Part shown: piece after piece, positions 19,704 to 28,581 of the stretch
Numbering within the stretch: position 1 is the first letter of the stretch
Layout of the letters: every line of letters begins with the position of its first letter
Assembly (NCBI RefSeq): GCF_023684385.1
Contig: NZ_JAGSOJ010000002.1
Location: forward strand, 744,001-808,000
Length of the DNA stretch: 64,000 nt
Reading direction: 5' to 3'
Origin: Oceanirhabdus seepicola
GTDB lineage: Bacteria > Bacillota > Clostridia > Clostridiales > Clostridiaceae
The notes under the pieces: model-generated
What the model was told of the DNA's origin: nothing
Seen by the model: only the letters and a program-made list of their open reading frames with translations
Database searches by the model: none
Position numbers and translations under genes: made by a program

Positions 19704-19721
19704 GGGGACTGTCACCACCCG
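19704..19721 (+). repeat. REP-like unit, copy 1
   Basis: GGGGACTGTCACCACCCG, two bases after the stop codon of the 1628-residue gene. Identical 18-mers lie at 34425-34442 (same orientation) and 35279-35296 (inverted), flanking a REP-associated transposase gene. Confidence 0.8.
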
Positions 19722-19774
19722 TAATAAGTTGAAAAAACTCGAAAGAGACTAATAACAAGCGTAATAGTGACGTT

Positions 19775-19810
19775 AAAGGAGAAGAATTCAAGAGAATTCT
19801 TCTCCTTTTA
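19775..19810 (+). terminator. Strong terminator before the glycan operon
   Basis: Perfect stem AAAGGAGAAGAATTC/GAATTCTTCTCCTTT with loop AAGA and trailing T. Confidence 0.85.
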
Positions 19811-19822
19811 ATTTATAAATTA

Positions 19823-19851
19823 TTAACAAATGGATAAAAATGTGATAATAT
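19823..19851 (+). promoter_or_regulatory. Candidate promoter of the polysaccharide locus
   Basis: TTAACA (19823-19828), 17 bases, TAATAT (19846-19851), about 80 bases before the first gene. Confidence 0.45.
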
Positions 19852-19929
19852 AGTAATTGGAATGAATTATATTATTTAGTAAAATTATACAATTAATATG
19901 TGTATATGGAAAGCACAGGAGGGGAATTT

Positions 19930-21747
19930 ATGAGAAGTTTTTTTAGGGAGAAGAAATATCTTATACCTTTTATTTTTTTAGTAATGATATATCCTTTAAT
20001 TGTACAAGCTAAAAACGAAGTATTAAAAGGAGATTTTTATAAATATTGGAATGGGGCTAAGAATTGGACTGATTTTTTTACACTATACAAAAGTCAGGCA
20101 CTTATCTTTACAGCAATTATATTAGTATTTATATGTTTATTTAGAATTTTTGAAGATAAGAAAGTTATACAAAGAATAAAGAAGATGAAATACATATTTA
20201 TTTTAGCAGGTGTATATGCATTATTGATAATAGCTTCAACAATTTTCTCGGCTAACAGGAAAGTAGCTCTATTTGGGTTTGTTGAATCGAAGCAAGGAAT
20301 GCTTGTTCAATTATCTTATATAATAGTGTTTTTATCAGTGATTATATTGATTAAAAAATTAAAAGATATAAAGGTTATAATAAATTCTCTTCTAATTGGG
20401 TCACTTATCATGTCCGTAATAGGGATATTTCAATATTTAGGAATGAATATATGGCAGAGTGGATTTGGGAAAAATTTAATGACCATTCTGAATCCAAATC
20501 TTAGGCAATTTATAGCAAAAGCTAAGTTTGTTGAACTAGTTTACGGAACTTTATTTCATAAGGATTATTTAGGGAGTTATTATGCCTTAATAGTACCTTT
20601 ATCATTAGGAATGACTATATTCAGCGAAAAGCTGAAATCTAAACTTCTATACGGTGGAGTATTCATTATATCAATATACACACTTATAATATGTGAATCA
20701 AGAGGAGGGCTTGGAGGAGCAATATTTGGAATGGTAGTAGTGTTCATTTTCTCTTTTAGAAAAGTTCTAACAAGTTGGAAAAAGGTTGCTATAGTGGCTG
20801 TAAGTTTATGTGTAGTTATTACGGGAACTAATTTTGTTTTAAATGGAAAGCTTGGAAAACAAGCAAATGATAGTGTAGCAGTGATAAGCAATAACGTTAA
20901 GGGTTTATTTCAGGAAAATAATGAGTTCGATATTACAAAAGCAACTGAACTTAAAGAAGTAATAAATGAAGAAAATAGAGTTGGATTCTCAACACAAACA
21001 GAAACAATTGTATTATCTGTAGAAGAAGGTACACTAAAGTTTTATGATGAAGAAAAGAATCCTTTAACATACAAAGTGATAGATGGAAACAAGATACAAC
21101 TAGATGACAAGAGGTATAAAGAGTACGAAGGGGTTTTAGGAAAGAAAGATGATACGCTTCTAATAACCTTGAAAAAAGGAAGAATTTATTTCTATTATAA
21201 GATGACAGGAAATAACATAAAGATGATTAATAATAAATTCAATGAAATAGATAATATTCCAGTTGAAAGCCTGGGATTCAATGGTAAAGAGGAACTATTT
21301 ACAGTAAGAGGATATATATGGTCTAGAAGTTTACCTTTACTTAAAGATGCAATAATACTAGGATATGGACCAGATACATTTGCAATAAACTTTCCGCAAC
21401 AAGACTTCATTGGAAAGCTATATGGATACGATGATATGTGGCACTTAGTAGATAAGCCTCATAATATGTATCTGCAGATTGCATTAGATACAGGAGTAGT
21501 ATCATTAGTAGCTTATTTAGGAATTTTAGTAATAACAATATTTACAGTACTTAAATCAAGTTGGAAGAATAAAGAGAAGCAATGGAGTAAATACATGATA
21601 TTATCAGTATTGTCATCAATAGTGGCATATCTGATCACAGGAGTAATAAATGATAATAGAGTTTCAGTTGCACCTTTGTTTTACTTATTGTTAGGGTGTT
21701 GCGCTGTTGGCAGTTATGTTTTTGTGATGAAGGAGGCAGAGGATTAA
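19930..21747 (+). CDS. O-antigen-ligase-family membrane protein (Wzy_C type)
   Basis: 605 residues from ATG 19930, chosen because AGGAGGGG (19918-19925) lies just ahead; an in-frame GTG at 19900 precedes that site. About ten to twelve membrane segments are visible. The Wzy_C signature region is around residues 210-270: HKDYLGSYYALIVPLSLGM and ESRGGLGGAIFG. A long extracytoplasmic loop of about 150 residues follows (residues of about 310-465, mostly beta-strand), then GYGPDTFAINFP and DKPHNMYLQIALDTG (conserved His-Asn), then three to four further helices. The family transfers lipid-linked glycans to an acceptor (LPS core in Gram-negatives; S-layer protein in Geobacillus WsaB-type ligases). 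Here, with an ABC exporter and next to S-layer-type genes, transfer to a surface protein is a reasonable inference. It could instead act as a Wzy polymerase. Confidence 0.75.
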   Translation: MRSFFREKKYLIPFIFLVMIYPLIVQAKNEVLKGDFYKYWNGAKNWTDFFTLYKSQALIFTAIILVFICLFRIFEDKKVIQRIKKMKYIFILAGVYALLIIASTIFSANRKVALFGFVESKQGMLVQLSYIIVFLSVIILIKKLKDIKVIINSLLIGSLIMSVIGIFQYLGMNIWQSGFGKNLMTILNPNLRQFIAKAKFVELVYGTLFHKDYLGSYYALIVPLSLGMTIFSEKLKSKLLYGGVFIISIYTLIICESRGGLGGAIFGMVVVFIFSFRKVLTSWKKVAIVAVSLCVVITGTNFVLNGKLGKQANDSVAVISNNVKGLFQENNEFDITKATELKEVINEENRVGFSTQTETIVLSVEEGTLKFYDEEKNPLTYKVIDGNKIQLDDKRYKEYEGVLGKKDDTLLITLKKGRIYFYYKMTGNNIKMINNKFNEIDNIPVESLGFNGKEELFTVRGYIWSRSLPLLKDAIILGYGPDTFAINFPQQDFIGKLYGYDDMWHLVDKPHNMYLQIALDTGVVSLVAYLGILVITIFTVLKSSWKNKEKQWSKYMILSVLSSIVAYLITGVINDNRVSVAPLFYLLLGCCAVGSYVFVMKEAED

Positions 21748-21789
21748 GATGATAAGCGGCATAAATTATCTAAATAAGATGGTGATAGA

Positions 21790-23049
21790 TTGAAAATATT
21801 ACTTATTTCACAGTTTTTTTATCCGGAAATAACTGCTGGGGCGTTTAGAGCGTTTGAACATGCAAAAATATGGTCTGATAATGGAAATGAAGTAACTGTA
21901 TATACAGCTAATCCAAACTATCCTAAGGGGATTATATATGAAGGATATGAAAATAAACTATTTAAAAAAATTAAATATGATGGGATCGAATTAATAAGAG
22001 GCAAAGTGCATGTTGGAAAAAATTCTAGTAAAATTGGACGAGCACTAATAGGTATTTCATTTATGCTGTTTGCTATTATGAATTTAGTTCTTAATAGGAA
22101 AAAAATTGGTAAGAAATTTGATGTAATAATAGGAAGTAGTGGTCCTATTTTTACTGGAATAGTAGCTTATTTTTACTCCAAAGCATATAAAAGTAAGTTT
22201 ATTTATGAAATTCGAGATATAACTTACACTCAGATGTTGGCAACTATGAGTAGCGAAAGTTCATATGCTTATAAATTTTTCAAATGGCTTGAGTTATTAT
22301 TATGCAAAAAAGCTGATAAAGTAGTTGTTGTTACAAATGGATTTAAGGATCAGCTAATAGAAGATGGTATTCAAACTGAAAAAATAGAGGTTATTTATAA
22401 TGGAATAGAAATGATAGATAATTGTAATTCCAAAAGTACAGAACCTAATTGTTTCATAGAGGAAAGAATCAGAGATGATAAGCTAGTTTTTTGCTATGCT
22501 GGGACATTTGGAATATCACAAGATATTTTAAGTCTTGTTGAGTTTTATAATAACTTGGATATAAAGAACAAAGAGTTGATATTAATAGGGGAAGGAGCTG
22601 AAAAAGATAAGATAGAGAATTATATTTCATTAAATAATATACAAAATATACAAGTTTATGATTCAGTAAAAAAAGATGAGTTAAATGAGATGCTTAAAAA
22701 AGTTGACTTATGCTTTGTTAAGTTAAAATATAATAATCATTTTAGTAGAACTATGCCTTCAAAGGTGTTTGATTTGATGTATAGAGGTATGCCTATAGTT
22801 TACTTAGGACCTGAAGGAGAAGTTTCAAAGGTATTAAACGAAGCTAACTGCGGAATGAGTTTATGTGATTTTGATAATAAAAAGAATGTAAAAGAACTTA
22901 TGAGAGAGTATCAAGCATATAATAATATGACTTGTTTTAAAGAAGCCATTTTACAGTTAGGGAATAATGGCTTTAGATATGTGAAAAATAATTTTGATAG
23001 AAAGAAATTAGCAAGTCAATATCAAAAAAACATTTGGTCGAGTAGTTAA
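21790..23049 (+). CDS. Glycosyltransferase family 4 (WbuB-like)
   Basis: 419 residues. TTG start at 21790 with a weak GGTGAT site ahead; no ATG is available in frame before the conserved N-terminus (KILLISQFFYPEITAGAFRAFEHAKIWSDNGNEVTVYT), which is the typical acceptor-binding Rossmann start of GT4 enzymes. The C-terminal half shows the donor-site region (LVFCYAGTFGISQDILSL, LILIGEGAEKDKIENY, MPSKVFDLMYRGMPIVYLGPEGE) with the E-x7-E-like area. It is soluble or peripheral and adds a sugar to the growing lipid-linked glycan on the cytoplasmic face. The donor and linkage cannot be told. It is cotranscribed with the ABC exporter genes (28-base gap to the next gene). Confidence 0.85.
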   Translation: MKILLISQFFYPEITAGAFRAFEHAKIWSDNGNEVTVYTANPNYPKGIIYEGYENKLFKKIKYDGIELIRGKVHVGKNSSKIGRALIGISFMLFAIMNLVLNRKKIGKKFDVIIGSSGPIFTGIVAYFYSKAYKSKFIYEIRDITYTQMLATMSSESSYAYKFFKWLELLLCKKADKVVVVTNGFKDQLIEDGIQTEKIEVIYNGIEMIDNCNSKSTEPNCFIEERIRDDKLVFCYAGTFGISQDILSLVEFYNNLDIKNKELILIGEGAEKDKIENYISLNNIQNIQVYDSVKKDELNEMLKKVDLCFVKLKYNNHFSRTMPSKVFDLMYRGMPIVYLGPEGEVSKVLNEANCGMSLCDFDNKKNVKELMREYQAYNNMTCFKEAILQLGNNGFRYVKNNFDRKKLASQYQKNIWSSS

Positions 23050-23076
23050 TTAAGTTGCTAGAAAGGAAAGAAGCTT

Positions 23077-23862
23077 ATGAAAGTAAATGGACAAGCTATA
23101 AAGGATATAAAGAAATATAGAGAATATATAAAATATGCAACTAAATCAGATTTAAAAGTACAAGTTTCTAGTACGTACTTAGGTTATTTTTGGTGGATAC
23201 TAGATCCTATTATGCAAATGTTAGTGTATATGGTATTTGTATTGATTATATTTAAGAAGGGGGAAGAAAATTTTCCGATTTTTATTTTTAGTGCGATATT
23301 GCCGTGGAAATGGTTTATATCATCAATAATGGACTCTACTAACGCTATTCGATCAAAAGTTGGGCTATTAAGGCAAGTATATCTGCCTAAATTTATCTTA
23401 CCATTGAATAAGGTTTTTGTTAATACGTACAAGTTTTTATTTAGTTTTATAGTGTTATTTGTATTAGTGATTTTATTTAAAGTACCAATAACAATACATT
23501 ATCTTGAGATTATTATTATCTTTATAATAAATATTATATTTATTTGTAGTTTATCATTATTTTTTGCACATATAGGTGTATATTTCAAAGATATTAAAAA
23601 TATTCTTGTTTTTTCAACTAAACTATGGTTTTATTTAACACCATGTTTGTATAGTTTAGATAGAGTTCCACAAAACTTAAGAATGCTTTGGTGGATAAAC
23701 CCTATGACTTCATTTATTGAAAGCTATAGAAATGTAATACTATATGGTAAAAGTCCGTATTACTTAATGTTGAGTATTTGGTTAATATTTAGCTTGATTT
23801 TAATGCACAGTAGTTTGAAAGTTTTATATAAACATGATAAAAATTATACGAAGGTGATATGA
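23077..23862 (+). CDS. ABC-2 type polysaccharide exporter, membrane subunit (Wzm/TagG type)
   Basis: 261 residues, the usual length. The N-terminal amphipathic segment (YREYIKYATKSDLKVQVSSTYLGYFWWILDP) is the hallmark of Wzm/TagG permeases, followed by six membrane helices. It overlaps the ATPase gene by four bases (ATGA), so the pair is translationally coupled. Together they export a lipid-linked polysaccharide or teichoic-acid-like chain across the membrane. Confidence 0.9.
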   Translation: MKVNGQAIKDIKKYREYIKYATKSDLKVQVSSTYLGYFWWILDPIMQMLVYMVFVLIIFKKGEENFPIFIFSAILPWKWFISSIMDSTNAIRSKVGLLRQVYLPKFILPLNKVFVNTYKFLFSFIVLFVLVILFKVPITIHYLEIIIIFIINIIFICSLSLFFAHIGVYFKDIKNILVFSTKLWFYLTPCLYSLDRVPQNLRMLWWINPMTSFIESYRNVILYGKSPYYLMLSIWLIFSLILMHSSLKVLYKHDKNYTKVI

Positions 23863-24608
23863 TGAATGACATTGCGATTAAAGTAGAAAATTTGAATTTA
23901 AAATATATATTTATAAATAGTATGGGAGTTAAAAAATATATAGCTAATATATTAAAAAAGAATAAAAGTAGGACTAAAGAAGTATTGGCCTTAACTGGCG
24001 TTTCTTTTGAATTAGAAAAAGGAAAGACATTGGGGATTATAGGGAGCAATGGTTCAGGTAAAAGTACATTATTAAGAGTTTTAGCACAGCTATATACTCC
24101 TGATATTGGAAAGGTTGCACTCTACTCAGAATCTGTAGCTTTATTAGCACTAGGAACAGGTTTTCAACCTGAATTAACAGGGATAGAAAATATTTACTTA
24201 AGTGGTTTGCTGCTGGGAATGTCTAAAGAAACAATTGATAAGAAAATTAATGAAATAGTGGAGTTTTCAGGTATAGGTGATTTTGTTAATAGTCCTGTTA
24301 AAACATACTCATCAGGAATGAAAGCAAGATTAGGTTTCTCAATTGCTACTAATATTGAACCAGATATTTTATTAATAGATGAAATACTGGGGGTGGGAGA
24401 TGAAGCATTCAAGAAAAAGAGTAATAATAGGATTAAAGAATTAATTGAAAGTAACAAGACTGTTGTTTTAGTATCACATAGTGTAGCTGCAATTAGAGAA
24501 GTATGTGATTGTGTGTTATGGCTACATAAGGGTGAAGTGGTTAAATTTGGTGATGATGTTATAGGTATAACAGAGGAATATAGGAATTGTTTAAGAAATT
24601 CTAAATAG
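23859..24608 (+). CDS. ABC-2 type polysaccharide exporter, ATPase (Wzt/TagH type)
   Basis: 249 residues. Walker A GSNGSGKST (residues 62-70), signature SSGMKARL (151-158) and Walker B ILLIDE (170-175) are intact. The region before Walker A (LNLKYIFINSMGVKKYI) is typical of the Wzt/TagH/RfbB subgroup. It lacks the C-terminal carbohydrate-binding domain found in long Wzt proteins (about 400+ residues), so it is probably not selective for a modified chain end. It energises the permease encoded just upstream. Confidence 0.9.
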   Translation: MMNDIAIKVENLNLKYIFINSMGVKKYIANILKKNKSRTKEVLALTGVSFELEKGKTLGIIGSNGSGKSTLLRVLAQLYTPDIGKVALYSESVALLALGTGFQPELTGIENIYLSGLLLGMSKETIDKKINEIVEFSGIGDFVNSPVKTYSSGMKARLGFSIATNIEPDILLIDEILGVGDEAFKKKSNNRIKELIESNKTVVLVSHSVAAIREVCDCVLWLHKGEVVKFGDDVIGITEEYRNCLRNSK

Positions 24609-24615
24609 AAATGGT

Positions 24616-25914
24616 GTGATGTTTATGAAAGGCAACGTTTGTATTTTTGTATTGAACGACTTTATTAATGATGCTAGAGTTAGAAGAGAGGCATCTTCGC
24701 TAGTTGAAGCAGGTTATAAAGTAAAAGTTGTATGTGTTTATACCCAATTTTCATCAGGACTTAAAAAAGATGAGATAATGGATGGGTTTAAAGTGAGAAG
24801 AGTAAATAAATACTCAGACTTGGCATTAAATATAAGAAATTATAGGAATAAATTAAGAAGTGAGTATAAGAATGCAAAAAATATTAAACAAAATAATATT
24901 ACAAATATTATTTTGCTAACTATATATTTGTTACTAGAATTTATTTCAATTATTCTTAAGAAGACTAAGATATTAAAGCTAGTTGGTATTTTTAATGTGA
25001 TTATAAGAATGATAAAAGAAGGATTGAAAGAAGAATTTGATATATATCATAGTAATGATTTGAATACATTACCACAAGGGTATATTTGTAGTAAGCTTTT
25101 TAAGAAAAAAAAGCTTATATACGATTCTCATGAGGTGCAAACTAGCAGAACAGGAAATATAGGTAAAAAGAGGTATTCCTTAATAGAAAAATTTTTAATT
25201 AGAAAAACAGATAAAATGATTATGACTACTGATACAAGAGCACAGTATACAGCAGATTTATATAAAATAAAAAAGCCTGAAATTATTCATAATTATCCAT
25301 TTATTAAAGAAAAGGATTTATCTAAATTTAATTTGTATGAAATAGCTAACATACCTAAAGATGAGCCGATATTGTTATATCAAGGTGGAATTCAAGAAGG
25401 TAGAGGATTAGAAAAAATTATTGAAGCAATACCCAAATTTAAAAAAGGAATAACCGTTTTTATTGGGGATGGCAAATTAAAAGATGAAATTATAAATATG
25501 GTTGAAAGTAAAGGATTAATGGAAAGAGTAAGATTTTTATCTAAGGTTCCTGCAAAAGATTTAATGTATTTTACTCAACATGCTTATTTAGGTTTTCAAG
25601 TTCTTCAAAATATATGCTTCAATCATTATTCCTCTTTATCTAATAAATTATTAGAATATGCTATGATGGAAGTACCAATGGTAGCAAGTAATTTTCCGGA
25701 AATGAAAAAGATTGTTGAAGATAATCAAATTGGAAAGTGTGTAGATCCACATGATAGTAATAATATTGCAGAAGCAGTTAATTATTTATTGAATAATAGA
25801 GATAAATACATAGAATTTAAATTAAATTGTAAGCAAGCTAGATTAAGATACAATTGGGAAAATGAGAAAAAAAATTTTATTAGAATATATGATAACTTGT
25901 TGAACAGTGAGTAA
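24616..25914 (+). CDS. Glycosyltransferase family 4
   Basis: 432 residues if read from GTG 24616; ATG 24619 or ATG 24625 may be the real start because the ribosome binding site (GGTGTG) is weak. The N-terminus (NVCIFVLNDFINDARVRREASSLVEAGYKVKVVCVYT) is GT4-like, with a helical insertion at about residues 80-130 that may contact the membrane (NIILLTIYLLLEFISIILKK). The donor domain shows DEPILLYQGGIQEGRGLEKIIEAI and SNKLLEYAMMEVPMVASNFPEM. It is expected to extend the lipid-linked glycan in the cytoplasm. It is followed by the fusion gene at 25943. Confidence 0.85.
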   Translation: MMFMKGNVCIFVLNDFINDARVRREASSLVEAGYKVKVVCVYTQFSSGLKKDEIMDGFKVRRVNKYSDLALNIRNYRNKLRSEYKNAKNIKQNNITNIILLTIYLLLEFISIILKKTKILKLVGIFNVIIRMIKEGLKEEFDIYHSNDLNTLPQGYICSKLFKKKKLIYDSHEVQTSRTGNIGKKRYSLIEKFLIRKTDKMIMTTDTRAQYTADLYKIKKPEIIHNYPFIKEKDLSKFNLYEIANIPKDEPILLYQGGIQEGRGLEKIIEAIPKFKKGITVFIGDGKLKDEIINMVESKGLMERVRFLSKVPAKDLMYFTQHAYLGFQVLQNICFNHYSSLSNKLLEYAMMEVPMVASNFPEMKKIVEDNQIGKCVDPHDSNNIAEAVNYLLNNRDKYIEFKLNCKQARLRYNWENEKKNFIRIYDNLLNSE

Positions 25915-25942
25915 CTTTAATATGAAAAACTGGAGGGTAACG

Positions 25943-28579
25943 ATGGATGATAATCAAATAAATTCCAGGTATTATGGGGATATAAACAGTAAAAAAACTC
26001 AACAACTTACTAGAGAGAGAATTCATTGGTTATGCAAACAAGTAAATGGGGAAAAAATACTAGATATTGGATGTAGCCAAGGAATAACTTCTATTTTGTT
26101 AGGAAGAGAAGGGTTTAAAGTTACAGGAATAGATATTGAACAAAATAAGATTGAATATGCTTTAGAGGAATTAAATAAAGAGTCAGATATAGTAAGGTCA
26201 AATGTAAAATTTGCAAATGAAGATTGTACAGTAATAAATGCTGAATTAGGTGAATTTGATACAGTTATTTTGGGGGAAATTTTAGAACATTTTTCAAATC
26301 CGGATAAGTTATTAAGAGTAACTTTTGAGTATTTAAATAAAGATGGAAAAATTATAATAACTGTACCACATGGATATCATAGTTACCACGATCATAAGAG
26401 CACATTCTATATTGGAAACTTTATTAATTTAGTAGGAAAGTACTTTCAACAAGAATATGTAAAAATTCAAGACAAAACAATATATTATGTAGGAAAAAGA
26501 AAATCTTCCATTGATGAAAAATTTGATTTGCAAAACTGTGATTCAGATTATATTCAAAGTATATTGAACGTAGAAGAAGAAGCGTTTTTACAGTTTGAAA
26601 AAGAAAATGAGATTTATATAGCAAACAAAAATCAAAGAATAGAAAAGATGGGACAGCAAAATAAAGAAAATAAAAAAGTATATACTAAGTATGCTGATTT
26701 CAAAGGAAACGAACAGCAATATATTTCTTATTTTGAAGGGTTTCATAATGAGTTAACATTAATAAAAAATGAGCTGAATAGTATAAAGGGAAGTCAGAAT
26801 GATATTTTTAAAAATGAGTTAATAGATTCTATAAAAAAATCAGAAACAGTATTGTTAAATATAGAAAAGATTAATGACGATTATGAAAAAGTAAAAAGTG
26901 AATTTAATGGTTTACAAGATAAATCAAAAGAGATATTAGGGGAATTAAGAGAAAGAAATTATAATGATGTTAAAGGAATGTTAGATAATCAAGTCATAAA
27001 GAAGATAAATGTTGATTTTGAAGAAATTAAAAATGAATTCAATCAATTACATGATAAACTAAAAGTTATTGATTCTGATCAAGTTAAATCTATATTAGAT
27101 AATATTATAAGTGATTTAAGAAATGATGTATGTCAACAAAGTGATGTTAAAGAAATAAATGCATATAAGACAAAGGTTAAACAATTAGAAAAAAACATAG
27201 TATCACTTGATAAAAAGGTTGAATCACAGAAACAAAGTTTAGATAAAGTTAAAAAGTCTTTACAAGTTTCCAGACAGACAATTGATTATTTGAAAAATAA
27301 TAGCTCAGTGAGATATAGAATAGGTGATGCAGTAGTTGAAGCTAGAAAATCATTCAAAAAAGCCGTTAAACTGCCGGTCACTATTATGAAGTTATATAAA
27401 GATCATAAGAAAGGTAAGTTTAGCGATGAATTAGCTGCTTCAATTGAGATAGAGAATACAGAAGTGAAAGAAGTAGTATCTACTATAAAATCTACAGAAG
27501 GGTGTATAATATTCACACCAACAAATGGAGCGGGATTAGGGCATATTACTAGATTATTAGCTATAGCAAGAAGAATAAAAAAGTTACAACCAGAAAGAAA
27601 AATAATTTTCTTTGCCACTAGCTCAGCAATGCATCTGATATTACAAGAAGGTTTCTTAGGATACCATCTGCCGTCTAAAATGCTTTTTCCAGAAGATACA
27701 AGTGCAAAACAATGGAATATGCTGCTAAAAGAACAACTTGGAATGGTAATGAAATTGCATAAACCAAGTATGTTAGTATTTGATGGTGCTTATCCTTATG
27801 CAGGATTAATAGCTTCAATGAAAGAAGCTAAAGATTTACAAAGAGTATGGGTTAAGAGAGGTCAACAAAAGAAGGGAACTGAGTCGATAAGAGACGAAAA
27901 GGAAAAGTATTTTCACCATATAATTAAGCCAGGTGAAGCAGGTGAAGAAAAAACTTCTAGTAAAGATAACCATAAAGTGTGTGAGCCAATTGTATATTTA
28001 GATAAAGAAGAAGTATTGGATAGAGAGTTAGTAAGAAAGCAGTGGAGAATACCAAAGGATGCTAAATTGGTGTATGTACAACTAGGTGCAGGAAATATAA
28101 ATGATATTGATTCAACATTAGGTAAGCTTATTTATGTATTAAGAAAAAGAGAAGATATTTATGTTGTTTTAGGAGAGTCTATCATCGGAAACAGACTTAA
28201 TATATATCAAGATAGGATTATAGTAATTAGAGATTATCCAAATTCTAGATATTTTAAAGCTTTTGACTTAGCAGTTTCTGCGACAGGATATAACACTTAT
28301 CATGAGTTAATGTATTTTGGAGTACCAACAATATTTATACCTAATACAAATACTAAAACAGATGACCAAGTTGCTAGGGCAAAAAATGCGGAGAAACAAG
28401 GGGCAGCTGTTACATTAATAGATTCATCAATTAAAGATTTTGAGAAGGCTATTTCAAAAATTTTAGATGATAATACAAATATTAAAATGAGGGAAGCAGC
28501 TTATAAAATGATTGAGAGAAATGGTGCAGATGAGGTTGGAGAATATTTATTAAATATTTTAAAAGAAAAGGAAATGTAA
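25943..28579 (+). CDS. Methyltransferase / coiled-coil / glycosyltransferase fusion
   Basis: 878 residues from ATG 25943, chosen because GGAGGG (25932-25937) lies ahead; an in-frame GTG at 25907 overlaps the previous gene. Residues 1 to about 185 form a class I SAM-dependent methyltransferase (motif I ILDIGCSQGITSILLG; GIDIEQNKIEYA; LGEILEHF). Residues of about 190-470 are highly charged, with long coiled-coil stretches (KVKQLEKNIVSLDKKVESQ). Residues of about 470-515 include an amphipathic helix (YRIGDAVVEARKSFKKAVKLP) of the kind seen in membrane-associated capsule enzymes. Residues of about 518-878 form a GT-B glycosyltransferase (GAGLGHITRLLAIARRI; QLGAGNIND; VSATGYNTYHELMYFGVPTIFIP), resembling MurG/GT28-type enzymes. 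The layout recalls chain-terminating, length-measuring enzymes such as WbdD and WsaE; that role is inference. Confidence 0.8.
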   Translation: MDDNQINSRYYGDINSKKTQQLTRERIHWLCKQVNGEKILDIGCSQGITSILLGREGFKVTGIDIEQNKIEYALEELNKESDIVRSNVKFANEDCTVINAELGEFDTVILGEILEHFSNPDKLLRVTFEYLNKDGKIIITVPHGYHSYHDHKSTFYIGNFINLVGKYFQQEYVKIQDKTIYYVGKRKSSIDEKFDLQNCDSDYIQSILNVEEEAFLQFEKENEIYIANKNQRIEKMGQQNKENKKVYTKYADFKGNEQQYISYFEGFHNELTLIKNELNSIKGSQNDIFKNELIDSIKKSETVLLNIEKINDDYEKVKSEFNGLQDKSKEILGELRERNYNDVKGMLDNQVIKKINVDFEEIKNEFNQLHDKLKVIDSDQVKSILDNIISDLRNDVCQQSDVKEINAYKTKVKQLEKNIVSLDKKVESQKQSLDKVKKSLQVSRQTIDYLKNNSSVRYRIGDAVVEARKSFKKAVKLPVTIMKLYKDHKKGKFSDELAASIEIENTEVKEVVSTIKSTEGCIIFTPTNGAGLGHITRLLAIARRIKKLQPERKIIFFATSSAMHLILQEGFLGYHLPSKMLFPEDTSAKQWNMLLKEQLGMVMKLHKPSMLVFDGAYPYAGLIASMKEAKDLQRVWVKRGQQKKGTESIRDEKEKYFHHIIKPGEAGEEKTSSKDNHKVCEPIVYLDKEEVLDRELVRKQWRIPKDAKLVYVQLGAGNINDIDSTLGKLIYVLRKREDIYVVLGESIIGNRLNIYQDRIIVIRDYPNSRYFKAFDLAVSATGYNTYHELMYFGVPTIFIPNTNTKTDDQVARAKNAEKQGAAVTLIDSSIKDFEKAISKILDDNTNIKMREAAYKMIERNGADEVGEYLLNILKEKEM

Positions 28580-28581
28580 TA

